From Chlorobiaceae bacterium (GTDB lineage Bacteria > Bacteroidota > Chlorobiia > Chlorobiales > Chlorobiaceae), in contig JAAXWP010000006.1 in assembly GCA_013334925.1 (NCBI GenBank), positions 10,010-68,483 of the forward strand: DNA of 58,474 bases, given 5' to 3'. The notes beneath the pieces were generated by a model. The model was not told the origin of the DNA, did no database searches, and saw nothing but the letters and a program-made list of their open reading frames with translations. The translations under genes were made by a program, and so were the position numbers. Of this stretch, positions 19,189 through 29,720 are shown piece after piece. Position 1 is the first letter of the stretch. Every line of letters starts with the position of its first letter.

Positions 19189-19491
19189 ATGCCTGAACCG
19201 GAAATCGTCGAAATTGACAGGGACCTTGAATACCTCATTCCCGAATATCTCGAGGGAAGAAGGAGAGATGTCGAATCCATGCGAACAGCGCTGGCTGACG
19301 GCGATTTCGAATCGATGAGGATTCTGGGTCATAACATGAAAGGTACCGGAGGTGGCTATGGATTCGATGCCATCACGGATATCGGCGGAGCAATTCAGCA
19401 GGCGGCTATAAACACAGACGCCGGCGAACTGGAAAAGCTCACCGGCGAACTGGCGGATTATCTGGGAAGGATTCAGATCAGGTTCGTCTGA
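19189..19491 (+). CDS. Hpt domain phosphotransfer protein
   Basis: A stand-alone 100-residue histidine phosphotransfer protein. The active helix reads ESMRILGHNMKGTGGGYGF with the acceptor H48, matching the HxxKGxG pattern of Hpt domains, and the rest is a four-helix bundle without membrane segments. It follows the hybrid kinase closely and would carry phosphate from its receiver domains to a response regulator encoded elsewhere. It ends 5 bases before the convergent stop of typA, with no terminator between. Confidence 0.92.
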   Translation: MPEPEIVEIDRDLEYLIPEYLEGRRRDVESMRTALADGDFESMRILGHNMKGTGGGYGFDAITDIGGAIQQAAINTDAGELEKLTGELADYLGRIQIRFV

Positions 19492-19496
19492 TCTGA

Positions 19497-21326
19497 TCAG
19501 TCCATTGCCTTGGCGCGTTTGACCGCCTTGGCCCTCATATCGGAGTTCAGGATCTTCTTCCTGATCCTGATGTTCTCGGGAGTCACCTCGAGCAGTTCGT
19601 CATCGTTGATGAACTCGAGTGCCTGTTCGAGGGAAAGCTTCCTCGGAGGGGTCAGCCTCATGGAGTCATCCGAACCGGAAGCACGCATGTTGGTGAGCTT
19701 CTTGGTCTTGCAGACGTTCATGGTGATGTCCAGATCCCTGGTCGACTCCCCGACAACCATACCTTCATATACCTTGGTGTTCGGACCGACGAAGAAGGTA
19801 CCGCGATCTTCGAGACCCGAGATGGCATAGGCGACGGCCACACCGGTCTCCGCAGAGACGAGCGCACCGGTCTCGCGTGAAGGCAGCTTGCCCTTGTAGG
19901 GCTGGTAGTTGTGAAAGACATGGGACATGATGCCTTCACCTTTGGTGTCGGTGGTGAACTCGAGGTTGTAACCGATCAGACCCCTGGTAGGGATCTCGAA
20001 CTCGAGTCGGTTCATGCCGCCGCGAAGCGTACCCATGTTGGTCATCTCGGCTTTCCTGCGCCCCATCTTCTCGATGACCACGCCGGTATACTCCTCGGGA
20101 ACGTCGATGGTCACGTGCTCGACCGGCTCCATCGTCACACCGTTCTCCTCCCTGAGAATCACCTCCGGCCTGGAGATGGCCAGTTCGTAACCTTCACGAC
20201 GCATGGTCTCGATGAGCACCGAAAGATGGAGTTCACCGCGGCCGGAGACGCGGAAGGTGTCTGCGCTGTCGGTCTCCTCGACGTTCAGGGCAACGTTGGT
20301 CATGATCTCTTTCATCAGTCGCTCGCGAATCTTGCGGCTGGTCACCTCCTTGCCCTCCTGACCGGCAAACGGCGAGTCATTCACCGAGAAAAGCATCGAC
20401 AGGGTCGGTTTGCTGATCTCGAAGGAGTCGAGTGCTTCTGGTGTGTCTGGTGAGGTAAGCGTCTCGCCGACGTTTGCTGAGGCAATGCCCGCGATGGCGA
20501 CAATGTCACCAGCGGAAGCCTCCTGCACCTCGACACGCTGCGTCCTGTCGAACAGAAAGAGTTTGGTGACGGTACCTTTGCCAACCACTCCGTCCTGGGT
20601 CACCAGGGTGAGCGGGTTGCCTGTGCCGACCTTGCCGCGCCAGATTCGGCCGATGGCGATCTTGCCGATATAGTCGTTATAATCGAGGCTGGTCACCAGC
20701 ATCTGGAACCCGGCATCATCGTCAGCTTCCGGAGCGGGAATCTCCTTGACAATCAGGTCGAGCAGAAGGCTCATGTCGCCGTCGGGATCGTCCATACTGT
20801 ACTTGGCGATGCCGTTCTTGGCGGATGCGAAGATGTAAGCGAAATCGAGCTGATCCTCATCGGCGCCAAGGGCGATGAAGAGGTCAAGCACCTGATCGTG
20901 CACCTTGACCGGGTCGGCCTGGGGACGATCGATCTTGTTGATCACCACGATCGGCTTCAGGTGCAGTTCAAGCGCCTTGCGAAGCACGAACTTGGTCTGC
21001 GGCATCGGGCCTTCAAAGGCGTCGACCAGCAGCAGTACGCCGTCGACCATCTTGAGGATACGCTCGACCTCACCGCCGAAATCCGCGTGGCCGGGTGTAT
21101 CGACGATATTGATCTTGCAACCTTTGTGCTGGGCAGCCGCGTTCTTGGAAAAAATGGTGATGCCCCGCTCACGTTCCTGGGGATTTGAATCGAGCACCCT
21201 CACGTTCACCTGCTGGTTGTCCCTGAAGGCACCGGTCTGCTGGAAAATCGAGTCGACCAGAGTGGTCTTGCCGTGATCAACGTGCGCAATGATGGCGATA
21301 TTGCGAATATTCTGTTTCCTGCTCAT
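19497..21326 (-). CDS. typA: Ribosome-associated translational GTPase TypA/BipA
   Basis: A 609-residue GTPase that binds the 70S ribosome and supports ribosome assembly and stress adaptation. It has the elongation-factor G domains: P-loop [10 protein letters not shown] (14-23), [11 protein letters not shown] in switch [14 protein letters not shown], and NKIDRPQA for guanine specificity. The EF-G-like domains II, III and V follow, then the BipA-specific C-terminal domain ending near [25 protein letters not shown]. Length and order are those of full-length TypA. It is transcribed opposite to the kinase-Hpt pair and away from the hem cluster. Confidence 0.97.
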   Translation of the reverse strand: MSRKQNIRNIAIIAHVDHGKTTLVDSIFQQTGAFRDNQQVNVRVLDSNPQERERGITIFSKNAAAQHKGCKINIVDTPGHADFGGEVERILKMVDGVLLLVDAFEGPMPQTKFVLRKALELHLKPIVVINKIDRPQADPVKVHDQVLDLFIALGADEDQLDFAYIFASAKNGIAKYSMDDPDGDMSLLLDLIVKEIPAPEADDDAGFQMLVTSLDYNDYIGKIAIGRIWRGKVGTGNPLTLVTQDGVVGKGTVTKLFLFDRTQRVEVQEASAGDIVAIAGIASANVGETLTSPDTPEALDSFEISKPTLSMLFSVNDSPFAGQEGKEVTSRKIRERLMKEIMTNVALNVEETDSADTFRVSGRGELHLSVLIETMRREGYELAISRPEVILREENGVTMEPVEHVTIDVPEEYTGVVIEKMGRRKAEMTNMGTLRGGMNRLEFEIPTRGLIGYNLEFTTDTKGEGIMSHVFHNYQPYKGKLPSRETGALVSAETGVAVAYAISGLEDRGTFFVGPNTKVYEGMVVGESTRDLDITMNVCKTKKLTNMRASGSDDSMRLTPPRKLSLEQALEFINDDELLEVTPENIRIRKKILNSDMRAKAVKRAKAMD

Positions 21327-21492
21327 ATTTTTCGATAAATAAGTATATTAGGAATCCATGCGGGCCGAATATACACTTTTTCCCTTGAATTGCAGGCCTG
21401 AATGATTATTTGCGAATTCAGGCAGGTCCCAGCCCGCCTTCAGCGGCCTGCAGGAACCGTTGCCGACCGAACGATCTCCATCCTGCTCATCT

Positions 21493-22371
21493 ATGGCTAA
21501 CATATTCATCGACAACAGCATAGTCTTTCTTCTTACCCAGATCGTACCGCTGCTGTACATTTTCACGGCCACACTTTACGGTCTCCATTTTTTCAGGGAG
21601 CTTCCGCAGGCCGGTAAATACAAACAGACCGCACTGATTGTCACGGTCGTCACCCATGTTGCCGACCTGGGCATACTCACTACCATGGAGGGCTACCGGC
21701 TGAGTTATTCGGCCTACAACCTCATGAGCATGGTCGCCCTGACCCTCACTATAACTTATATGTTCATCGAGCTGACCACGAAGAGCGACAAGACGGGATT
21801 CTTTGTCATCACCTTTGCGGCCGTCTCCGAAATATTCACCTCATTTCTCGCCGCGCAGACCACAGGCAATGGCCCGGCCTTCAGCGGCATCGGTATCGGT
21901 GTGCATCTGATCGCAGCAATCTTCGGGTTCAGCTCGATCGCCATCGCAGGATTGTACAGCGGCCTCTATCTGGTACTCTTCCGTCAGATCCGGCTCAACC
22001 GTTTCGGTCTCCTTTTCCAGCGTCTTCCGAATCTGGAGGCACTCGAACTGCTCATCATGCATGCCGTGGGATTCGGATTTTTCTTTCTGTCGATCACGCT
22101 CGTCGCCGGCGTCATCGAACAGCGTGCCTCGGCCGAGAGCATCAATCTGCTTGACCCCAAGCTTGTCACCCTCATCGTCATCTGGCTGCTTTACGGCATC
22201 AGTCTGTTCATCAGGCCGCTGTTCGGATGGGATGTAAAACATATGGCCGTGCTGCTCATCGCGCTCTTCGTCCTGATCACCCTGCTCCTGTTCCTGATGA
22301 GCCTGATAACCCCCACATTTCACAGCACGAGCATGATACACGTTTTAACCAATCACCATTTGAAAATTTAA
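21493..22371 (+). CDS. hemX: HemX/CcsA-like membrane protein upstream of hemA
   Basis: An integral membrane protein of 292 residues with about eight hydrophobic helices and few charged loops. The layout (LLTQIVPLLYIFTATLYGLHF, VVTHVADLG, GVHLIAAIFGFSSIAIAGLYSGLYL, LLYGISLFIRP) resembles the cytochrome c assembly CcsA/HemX family, which handles haem or influences glutamyl-tRNA reductase. Its place immediately before hemA matches hemX in many bacteria. Start chosen at ATG 21493 (MANIFIDN), since the upstream extension MPTERSPSCSS is not membrane-like. I do not see a clear WWD haem-binding motif, so a direct haem-handling role is not proven. Confidence 0.75.
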   Translation: MANIFIDNSIVFLLTQIVPLLYIFTATLYGLHFFRELPQAGKYKQTALIVTVVTHVADLGILTTMEGYRLSYSAYNLMSMVALTLTITYMFIELTTKSDKTGFFVITFAAVSEIFTSFLAAQTTGNGPAFSGIGIGVHLIAAIFGFSSIAIAGLYSGLYLVLFRQIRLNRFGLLFQRLPNLEALELLIMHAVGFGFFFLSITLVAGVIEQRASAESINLLDPKLVTLIVIWLLYGISLFIRPLFGWDVKHMAVLLIALFVLITLLLFLMSLITPTFHSTSMIHVLTNHHLKI

Positions 22372-22463
22372 GCCGTTTAGGATATATTAACACTCCAATT
22401 TGTTCTACCCCATACGGTTCTTTTTGGCACAGTTAAAAACCGGCTCACTAAAACACTCCTGCT

Positions 22464-23744
22464 ATGAACATCATTTCAGTTGGTGTCAACCACAAGACAG
22501 CACCCATTGAAATCCGCGAAAGGATCTCTCTTTCTGAAGTTCAAAACAAGGAATTCGTCACCGATCTCGTATCGAGCGGGCTTGCCAGCGAAGCGATGGT
22601 GGTGTCAACCTGTAACCGCACCGAGCTCTACGTCGTTCCGGCCATGACAGAGGTCAACTGCGACTACCTCAAAGAGTATCTCATCGCCTACAAGGACGCC
22701 CGCAAGGATGTCCGCCCCGAACACTTCTTCAACCGATTCTACTGCGGCACAGCCCGACACCTCTTCGAGGTCTCCAGCGCCATCGATTCGCTGATCCTCG
22801 GTGAAGGCCAGATTCTCGGACAGGTCAAGGACGCCTACCGTATCGCCGCTGAAATGGGCACCGCAGGCATCCTCCTGACGCGCCTCTGCCATACGGCATT
22901 CAGCGTGGCAAAGAAGGTCAAGACCAAGACGAAGCTCATGGAGGGCGCAGTTTCGGTCAGCTATGCGGCTGTCGAACTTGCCCAGAAGATCTTCTCGAAT
23001 CTCTCCATGAAAAAAGTGCTGCTCGTCGGCGCTGGAGAGACCGGCGAACTCGCCGCCAAGCATATTTATGCGAAGAACGCCCGAAACATCGTCATCACCA
23101 ACAGGACGCTGTCCAAGGCTGAAGCCCTGGCCGAAGAGCTGGGCACCAACCGGGTGCTGCCATACGAATCCTACAAGGAGCATCTTCACGAATTCGATAT
23201 CATCATCACGGCCGTCAGCACGAAGGAGTATATCCTCAGCGAGGCCGAGATGCAGCAGAGCATGCAGCGCCGCCGCCTGAAACCGGTGATCATGCTTGAC
23301 CTCGGACTGCCGAGGAACATCGATCCGGAGGTCGGCAAGCTGCAGAACATGTTCCTCAAGGACATCGACGCCCTGAAGCATATCATCGACAAGAACCTGG
23401 AGCGCCGCCGTGCGGAGCTGCCGAAAGTCAAGGCGATCATCGACGAAGAGCTGGTGGGTTTCGCCCAGTGGATCAACACCCTCAAGGTTCGTCCGACCAT
23501 TGTCGACCTGCAGTCGAAATTCATCGAAATCAAGGAAAAAGAGCTCGAACGTTATCGCTACAAGGTCAGCGAGGAAGAGCTCCGACGCATGGAACATCTG
23601 ACCGACAGGATCCTGAAAAAAATCCTGCATCATCCCATCAAGATGCTCAAGGCACCTATCGACACTGCCGACACGGTCCCCAGCAAAGTCAACCTCGTCA
23701 GGAACATCTTTGACCTCGAAGAACCAAACCAGTCACTCCAATAA
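22464..23744 (+). CDS. hemA: Glutamyl-tRNA reductase
   Basis: Reduces glutamyl-tRNA(Glu) to glutamate-1-semialdehyde with NADPH, the first committed step of C5 tetrapyrrole synthesis. The 426-residue protein has [14 protein letters not shown] at the N terminus, the catalytic Cys50 in [28 protein letters not shown], the NADPH fold [16 protein letters not shown] and the C-terminal dimerisation helices. It heads hemA-hemC-hemD; hemC starts 14 bases downstream. A TATATT box at 22383-22388, 76 bases before the start, is a possible promoter of its own. Confidence 0.97.
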   Translation: MNIISVGVNHKTAPIEIRERISLSEVQNKEFVTDLVSSGLASEAMVVSTCNRTELYVVPAMTEVNCDYLKEYLIAYKDARKDVRPEHFFNRFYCGTARHLFEVSSAIDSLILGEGQILGQVKDAYRIAAEMGTAGILLTRLCHTAFSVAKKVKTKTKLMEGAVSVSYAAVELAQKIFSNLSMKKVLLVGAGETGELAAKHIYAKNARNIVITNRTLSKAEALAEELGTNRVLPYESYKEHLHEFDIIITAVSTKEYILSEAEMQQSMQRRRLKPVIMLDLGLPRNIDPEVGKLQNMFLKDIDALKHIIDKNLERRRAELPKVKAIIDEELVGFAQWINTLKVRPTIVDLQSKFIEIKEKELERYRYKVSEEELRRMEHLTDRILKKILHHPIKMLKAPIDTADTVPSKVNLVRNIFDLEEPNQSLQ

Positions 23745-23758
23745 AATCTGTAAGCGAA

Positions 23759-24697
23759 TTGAAAAAAGAGATCATCATCGGAACTCGCTCCAGCCCCCTT
23801 GCCTTGTGGCAGGCTGAATTCACCAAGGCAGAGCTTGAAAAGCATTTTCCAGAGCTGACTATCACCCTGAAGCTCGTCAAGACGACGGGTGACGTGCTGC
23901 TCGACTCTCCCCTTTCCAAGATCGGGGACATGGGCCTGTTCACGAAAGACATCGAAAAGCACCTGCTTGCCAAGGAGATCGACCTTGCTGTGCACAGCCT
24001 GAAGGACGTGCCGACCGGTACCCCCGAAGGTCTCATGATCACCTCGTTCACCGAGCGCGAAGATACCCGTGACGTCATCATCTCCAAATCCGGCAAGGGT
24101 CTTAAAGATCTTCCGCCGAATGCCAGGATGGCTACCAGCTCCCTGCGCAGGATGTCACAGCTTCTCAGCGTCCGTCCGGATCTGCAGATTCTCGACATCA
24201 GGGGCAACCTGAACACCAGGTTCAAGAAGTTCGATGATGGTGAGTTCGATGCCATGATGCTCGCATTTGCCGGTGTCCACCGCCTCGAGTTCAGCGACCG
24301 TATCTCCGAGATCCTGCCGCACGAAATGATGCTCCCGGCTGTTGGTCAGGGTGCACTCGGCATCGAGACCCGCGTCGATGACATGGAAACCCGTGAAATC
24401 GTCCGCGTGCTCAACGACGATAACACCGAGATCTGCTGCCGTGCCGAACGTGCACTGCTCAGGCACCTGCAGGGCGGTTGCCAGATCCCGATCGGCTCCT
24501 ATGGCTCCTATATCGGCGGAACCCTGAAGCTGCTCGCCTACGTCGGCTCTGTCGATGGCAAGACCGCAATCCGCAACGAAGTGACCAGGGAAGTGAAGAC
24601 GCCGGAAGAGGCTGAAGCCGTCGGTATCGAACTTGCCGAAATCCTGCTGTCGATGGGTGCTGAAAAAATTCTCGCCGATATCCGCAAGACCAAGTAA
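23759..24697 (+). CDS. hemC: Porphobilinogen deaminase (hydroxymethylbilane synthase)
   Basis: Joins four porphobilinogens into hydroxymethylbilane. The 312-residue protein shows [42 protein letters not shown] and the dipyrromethane cofactor attachment Cys241 in [10 protein letters not shown]. Translation begins at a TTG (23759), since the family N terminus [14 protein letters not shown] starts exactly there and no ATG is near. Its TAA stop overlaps the hemD ATG (TAATG), a typical coupled arrangement. Confidence 0.96.
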   Translation: MKKEIIIGTRSSPLALWQAEFTKAELEKHFPELTITLKLVKTTGDVLLDSPLSKIGDMGLFTKDIEKHLLAKEIDLAVHSLKDVPTGTPEGLMITSFTEREDTRDVIISKSGKGLKDLPPNARMATSSLRRMSQLLSVRPDLQILDIRGNLNTRFKKFDDGEFDAMMLAFAGVHRLEFSDRISEILPHEMMLPAVGQGALGIETRVDDMETREIVRVLNDDNTEICCRAERALLRHLQGGCQIPIGSYGSYIGGTLKLLAYVGSVDGKTAIRNEVTREVKTPEEAEAVGIELAEILLSMGAEKILADIRKTK

Positions 24698-25449
24698 TGA
24701 AAAAAACGGTTCTCGTCACGCGCCCGAAACATCAGGCTGAGCCTTTTGTCAGGGCGCTTGCAGAGTACGGCCTGGACTCGGTGGTCTTCCCGACCATCGA
24801 GATCAGGCCGGTTGCCGGCTGGGTGGTTCCTGACCTTACCCGTTTTGCCGGTATCTTCTTTACCAGTGCCAACAGCGTTCAGTTTTTTCTGGAGCGCCTG
24901 CTTGAACAATCACCCGACGAACTGAAAAACCTGCAGAAGGCCCGCGTCTGGGCAGTCGGAAAAACCACCGGTGGAGACCTTGAGAAGCATGGAGTAACCA
25001 TCGAACCGCTTCCAAAAAGCGCCGATGCCGTCAGCCTCATGTCGGGCATCGATGCCAGTGAGATCGAAGGCAAAACCTTCCTTTTCCTGCGTGGCAGCCT
25101 TTCGCTCGGGACCATACCGCAGGTCATCAACGAACGCGGCGGCACCTGCGTGGAGCTGACCGTCTATGAGAATATCAAGCCCTCGCAGGAGGAGACCGAA
25201 AAGGTCCGGCAGCTTCTGCACGAGGGTAAGCTCGACTGCCTTTCGTTCACCAGTCCTTCGACAGCGATCAACTTCTTCGAGGCCATGGGTTCCAGAACGA
25301 TCCCCGAAGGCGTGCTCGTTGCCGCAATCGGCACCACAACCTCCGGCGCACTCGAAAAGCTGGGCATCCGGGTGGACATCATCCCGGAATACTTCGACGG
25401 CCCGAACTTCGCAAAGGCCATCGCAAAAGTGATGACTGATGAATTATGA
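24697..25449 (+). CDS. hemD: Uroporphyrinogen-III synthase
   Basis: Closes hydroxymethylbilane to uroporphyrinogen III, the branch point for haem, siroheme, cobalamin and bacteriochlorophyll. The 250-residue protein has the two-lobed HemD pattern with poorly conserved sequence: [51 protein letters not shown] and [19 protein letters not shown], then [17 protein letters not shown]. It overlaps the end of hemC. The last few codons (VMTDEL) and the bases after the stop are built from heptamers ending in ATGA, related to the repeat arrays nearby. A strong terminator follows. Confidence 0.93.
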   Translation: MKKTVLVTRPKHQAEPFVRALAEYGLDSVVFPTIEIRPVAGWVVPDLTRFAGIFFTSANSVQFFLERLLEQSPDELKNLQKARVWAVGKTTGGDLEKHGVTIEPLPKSADAVSLMSGIDASEIEGKTFLFLRGSLSLGTIPQVINERGGTCVELTVYENIKPSQEETEKVRQLLHEGKLDCLSFTSPSTAINFFEAMGSRTIPEGVLVAAIGTTTSGALEKLGIRVDIIPEYFDGPNFAKAIAKVMTDEL

Positions 25450-25476
25450 GTGCTGACTGACAAGAGATGAATATTG

Positions 25477-25515
25477 AAAAAGGGATGATGGACGTTCAGT
25501 CGATCATCCCTTTTT
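25477..25515. terminator. Terminator of the hemACD operon
   Basis: Perfect 13-base-pair stem AAAAAGGGATGAT / ATCATCCCTTTTT around a 13-base loop, 28 bases after hemD; A and T runs on both sides would let it work in both directions. Confidence 0.9.
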
Positions 25516-25540
25516 CATTTGCAGGACACGTGGGTTGAAT

Positions 25541-25588
25541 GGGTCCGATGGGTCCGATGGGTCCGATGGGTCCGATGGGTCCGATGGG
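25541..25588. repeat. 9-base tandem repeat GGGTCCGAT, 5 units plus GGG
   Basis: Five exact copies of GGGTCCGAT in direct tandem between hemD and the next, opposite-strand gene. There are no spacers, so it is not CRISPR. Confidence 0.9.
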
Positions 25589-25617
25589 TAAAGATAATCG
25601 TGGACCATCATCTTCCT

Positions 25618-25680
25618 ACTCATCATTCATAACTCATCATTCATAACTCATCATTCATAACTCATCATTCATAACTCACC
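25618..25680. repeat. 14-base tandem repeat ACTCATCATTCATA, 4 units plus partial
   Basis: Four exact tandem copies of a 14-base unit followed by ACTCACC. On the opposite strand each unit is two heptamers, TATGAAT and GATGAGT, related to the array at 13651-13692. It ends 10 bases before the stop of the minus-strand gene. Confidence 0.9.
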
Positions 25681-25689
25681 ACTTCCCCC

Positions 25690-26211
25690 TCACTCCACAT
25701 CCGGAATGTCGTCGAAAGCGAAGCTGTGGCTGACGGGTTCAACTCTGACCGGTTCTGGTTCTGGTTCAACCTTCGCCGGCTCGACAGCAAGGACGGCAGC
25801 CGGAGTAACAACGACAGGAATATCCGGAAAAAGGGGCAGCTGGCGCTGACGCACTGAAGCATCGATCACACCATCATCGCTCTCCTCTTCGACCGGCATC
25901 ATCGCCTGCTGCCCCGGAGCATCGGCAACGGCCTCCTGAGCCGGACGGCGACGACGGGAACGACCGCTTCTCGGTGAGGCCGCAGCCATTTCCCGCTCGA
26001 TCGACTCACGCACGGCGTCCTCGACCTCTATACGGATCGAGTGCAGCAGCTGAATGGAATCGGCCCGGTGCTCTGCCATCTCGCGACGCAGTGCGTTGCC
26101 GGTTTTTTCAATCTCCGCACGTTCCCTGCCCGGCCAGCCGGTCACCATCATGGCCACGATAACAACAAGCAATACGATAATAACGGAAAGGAGGAGGAGC
26201 AGTACCGTCAT
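25690..26211 (-). CDS. Membrane-anchored protein of unknown function
   Basis: A 173-residue protein with a single very hydrophobic N-terminal helix (LLLLLSVIIVLLVVIVAMMV, about 3-23), a charged helical stretch likely to be a short coiled coil (ERAEIEKTGNALRREMAEHR, to about 70), a basic cluster SGRSRRRR and a Pro/Glu/Val-rich tail. I recognise no domain. Its ATG at 26211 overlaps the TGA of the phosphatase gene upstream (ATGA), so the two are translationally coupled and the upstream extension of the frame is ignored. A tandem-repeat array lies just past its stop. Confidence 0.65.
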   Translation of the reverse strand: MTVLLLLLSVIIVLLVVIVAMMVTGWPGRERAEIEKTGNALRREMAEHRADSIQLLHSIRIEVEDAVRESIEREMAAASPRSGRSRRRRPAQEAVADAPGQQAMMPVEEESDDGVIDASVRQRQLPLFPDIPVVVTPAAVLAVEPAKVEPEPEPVRVEPVSHSFAFDDIPDVE

Positions 26212-26984
26212 CGACCAGCCTCCTCTGAGGCAATTGCTGAGATGAGCGTCCTGCCCAGCGACAGGTTGGCACTCACCAGCCCAACGCCGTCGATGACCGT
26301 CCGGCCAAGATAGTCGAAACTGCAGCCGCCCGCTTCGGTCACAATGGGGATGATCGCAGCGCAATCCCAGGGACTCATGATCTTGTCGACGGCAACTTCA
26401 GCACGTCCAGAAGCTACCAGCATATGACCATAGCAGTCACCCCAGCCCCTGACAAGTCCGGCCTCCAGACGAAGGCGGTCAACAGGATGCGCAGAAGGAG
26501 GATCGAGCAGATACTCTTTTTCGGTAAATACCACAGTTGCAACACTCTTGTCTTCAATTGCCGAAACCGTGATCTGCGAGCCATTCAGGAAAGCACCGGA
26601 CCCGGTTTCCGCATGGTAGAGTTCGCCGAGAGCCGGGATGTTGACCACGCCGAGCCTGAGCTTTCCCTCCTCTTCAAGACCGATCATGACGCCATACAGC
26701 GGCACGCCGTGAATGAACGACCGGGTACCGTCGATGGGATCGATGATCCAGCGACGACCATTGCCTGACGGACGTTCGTCGAACTCCTCTCCGAAAATGC
26801 CATCATCAGGATAACACGAGCTGATACCCTCCCGAATCAGCTCCTCGGCCTTTCTATCGGCCTCGGTGACCGGAGAAGCATCGCGTTTGGAGAATACCTG
26901 AAGGGATTTGCGGCCAAAATAGTCGAGGGTAAGCCTGCCGGCCTGTTCGGCCAGCTCAATAGCCAACTGAAGCTCTGGGGTCAT
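26208..26984 (-). CDS. Inositol-monophosphatase family phosphatase, possible histidinol phosphatase
   Basis: Metal-dependent sugar-phosphatase fold of 258 residues. The lithium-sensitive phosphatase motifs are clear: GEEF with the first acidic metal ligand, WIIDPIDGTRSFIHG (DPIDGT, metal and catalytic water), and WDCAAIIPIVTEAGG near the C terminus. The sequence resembles the HisN-type histidinol phosphatases of this superfamily, but inositol or fructose-bisphosphate phosphatases share the motifs. Start at ATG 26984 (MTPELQLAIELAEQAG), the family N terminus; a 15-residue upstream extension is possible. It is divergent from hemB and overlaps the next minus-strand gene by 4 bases. Confidence 0.88.
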   Translation of the reverse strand: MTPELQLAIELAEQAGRLTLDYFGRKSLQVFSKRDASPVTEADRKAEELIREGISSCYPDDGIFGEEFDERPSGNGRRWIIDPIDGTRSFIHGVPLYGVMIGLEEEGKLRLGVVNIPALGELYHAETGSGAFLNGSQITVSAIEDKSVATVVFTEKEYLLDPPSAHPVDRLRLEAGLVRGWGDCYGHMLVASGRAEVAVDKIMSPWDCAAIIPIVTEAGGCSFDYLGRTVIDGVGLVSANLSLGRTLISAIASEEAGR

Positions 26985-27118
26985 GAACGGAACGCTTAAT
27001 AAGTTTCTTTGTGACAGGGGAATATACACAACCGAAGGATTCCGTCATCAGCGTTTCCTTTTCATAAAACAACGGGATTTACTGCCCTCCCGAACTTCCC
27101 TTAATCGGCTGATTTTCT

Positions 27119-27126
27119 TATCTTTG
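27119..27126 (+). promoter_or_regulatory. Candidate -7 element of hemB
   Basis: TATCTTTG, 29 bases before the hemB ATG, matches the TAnnTTTG pattern of Bacteroidota promoters. No clear -33 partner is visible. Confidence 0.3.
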
Positions 27127-27152
27127 GTTTTTCAAAAACAAAATCATCCTGA

Positions 27153-28142
<990 letters not shown>

Positions 28143-28170
28143 GCTCAACAGGGAACAGCATGGTCAATAT

Positions 28171-28198
28171 GCCCGGCGTCATTGCGCCGGGCTTTTTT
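28171..28198 (+). terminator. Terminator of hemB
   Basis: GCCCGGCG-tcattg-CGCCGGGC followed by TTTTTT, 29 bases after hemB. Confidence 0.93.
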
Positions 28199-28259
28199 AT
28201 TATCTTTCAATGCACAGGAGCCTGTTCTAACTCTTACTACCTATTTTTCCCGAACTGAT

Positions 28260-29456
28260 ATGATACGCTACTTCACCGCGGGCGAATCCCATGGCCCGGC
28301 ACTCTCCACAATCGTCGAAGGTCTCCCGGCCGGTGTCGCGCTGAGAGCAGAGGACATCAACAGCCAGCTCGCCCGTCGCCAGCAGGGCTACGGCCGCGGC
28401 GGCCGCATGAAGATCGAGACCGACCGTGCCGAGGTACTTTCCGGCGTGCGCTTCGGCCGGAGCATCGGCTCCCCTGTCGCTATGGTGATCAGGAACCGTG
28501 ACTGGGAAAACTGGACGACGCCGATGGCCCAGTTCGAGGACAACTCCGGCGAGGTGTCGAAAATCACGATTCCACGTCCCGGCCATGCCGACCTGACCGG
28601 CTTCGTCAAGTATGGCTTCGACGACATCCGTCCGGTCATCGACCGATCTTCGGCACGAGAGACCGCCGCACGCGTTGCCGCCGGCTCGCTGGCAAAAGCA
28701 TTCCTGAGCCAGCTTGGTATCCAGATCGGCAGCTACGTCTCCTCGATCGGTCCTGCCGGCGAACCGCTCGCTCACGAGCGACTGCATGAACTGCTCGACG
28801 CCGGTGCGGAAACGCTTGCCGCAGAGTCCGACCGGTCTGAAGTCCGCATGCTCGACCGGGAGGCTGAACAGGCCGCCATCGCAGCCATCGACAAGGCAAA
28901 AGCTGACGGCGATACGCTCGGAGGTATCGTCGAGGTGTTCATTACCGGTGTACCGCTCGGTTTCGGCAGCTACGTCCAGCACGACCGCAGGCTGGATTCC
29001 GCACTTGCCGCGGCCCTGATGTCCATCCAGGCGATCAAGGGTGTCGAGATCGGCACCGCGTTCGACAACAGCCGCAAACCCGGTTCACAGGTACACGACG
29101 AACTGTTTGCCGGAGGCACCGAGGGGCTCACCAGAAAGACCAATCGGGCCGGAGGCATCGAAGGAAGCATGTCCAACGGCCAGCCGATCCACCTGCGGGC
29201 AGCCATGAAGCCGATCTCTTCACTGGTCTCACCACTCAGGTCCTTCGATCTCGCCACACTCGAAGCTGTACAGTCCCGTTTCGAACGGAGCGATGCCTGC
29301 GCCGTACCGGCCGCCGGCGTCGTGGCCGAGGCCGTCGTCGCCCCGGTCATCGCCAACGCCCTGCTCGAGAAGATCGGAGGTGACCATATGCAGGAGATCG
29401 CCAGCCGCCTCGAAGCTTACCGTGAAGAGCTGGCGCACCGGTTCGGCATGCGCTGA
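28260..29456 (+). CDS. aroC: Chorismate synthase
   Basis: Last step of the shikimate pathway: eliminates phosphate from EPSP using reduced FMN to give chorismate, feeding trpE in this same window. The 398-residue protein opens with MIRYFTAGESHGPALSTIVEGLPAG and contains RRQQGYGRGGRM, RSSARETAARVAAG and GVPLGFGSY, all AroC hallmarks; GGIEGSMSNGQPIHLRAAMKP lies in the C-terminal half. Start at ATG 28260 fits the family exactly; the upstream extension crosses the hemB terminator and is rejected. A long composite hairpin lies 28-264 bases after the stop. Confidence 0.97.
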   Translation: MIRYFTAGESHGPALSTIVEGLPAGVALRAEDINSQLARRQQGYGRGGRMKIETDRAEVLSGVRFGRSIGSPVAMVIRNRDWENWTTPMAQFEDNSGEVSKITIPRPGHADLTGFVKYGFDDIRPVIDRSSARETAARVAAGSLAKAFLSQLGIQIGSYVSSIGPAGEPLAHERLHELLDAGAETLAAESDRSEVRMLDREAEQAAIAAIDKAKADGDTLGGIVEVFITGVPLGFGSYVQHDRRLDSALAAALMSIQAIKGVEIGTAFDNSRKPGSQVHDELFAGGTEGLTRKTNRAGGIEGSMSNGQPIHLRAAMKPISSLVSPLRSFDLATLEAVQSRFERSDACAVPAAGVVAEAVVAPVIANALLEKIGGDHMQEIASRLEAYREELAHRFGMR

Positions 29457-29483
29457 TCCCGGAAAGATCAGCCAAAACAGCAG

Positions 29484-29720
29484 AAAGAGGCTGTCTCAGA
29501 AGGGATTCACCTATGTGTTTTGCGTTTGTTCCTGAATGTCATCCTGAATGAAGTGAAGGATCCAGAATATTTGGGCTAACCTCATAAGCTATAAATATAT
29601 ATAGCCTTACGAAATGCTGATGGATTCTTCTCCCGACTGTGTCGGACTCAGAATGACAGAAAAAGTAAACGAACTGGCGTCAGTAAGCGGCTTTATTGGT
29701 GCTTTTGAGACAGCCTCTTT
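29484..29720. repeat. Composite hairpin: terminator-like arms enclosing a dispersed repeat
   Basis: AAAGAGGCTGTCTCAGAAG (29484-29502) is matched, with one mismatch, by the reverse complement of 29702-29720, followed by a T run. Between the arms are about 200 bases that contain copy B of the dispersed element. A compact version of the same arms, with only 8 bases between them, ends the gene at 34472-34690. It fills most of the 430-base gap after aroC; no gene is supported there. Confidence 0.75.
29538..29657. repeat. Dispersed inverted-repeat element, copy B
   Basis: Starts GTCATCCTGAATGAAGTG, continues AAGGATCCA and ends with the inverted counterpart (GGATTCTTCTCCCGAC and ACTCAGAATGAC). It is the longest of four copies and lies in the loop of the composite hairpin after aroC. 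Confidence 0.8.

Noticed and set aside
25541-25680. Possible CRISPR array after hemD
   Set aside because: Units of 9 and 14 bases are directly adjacent with no unique spacers, and no cas gene is present.
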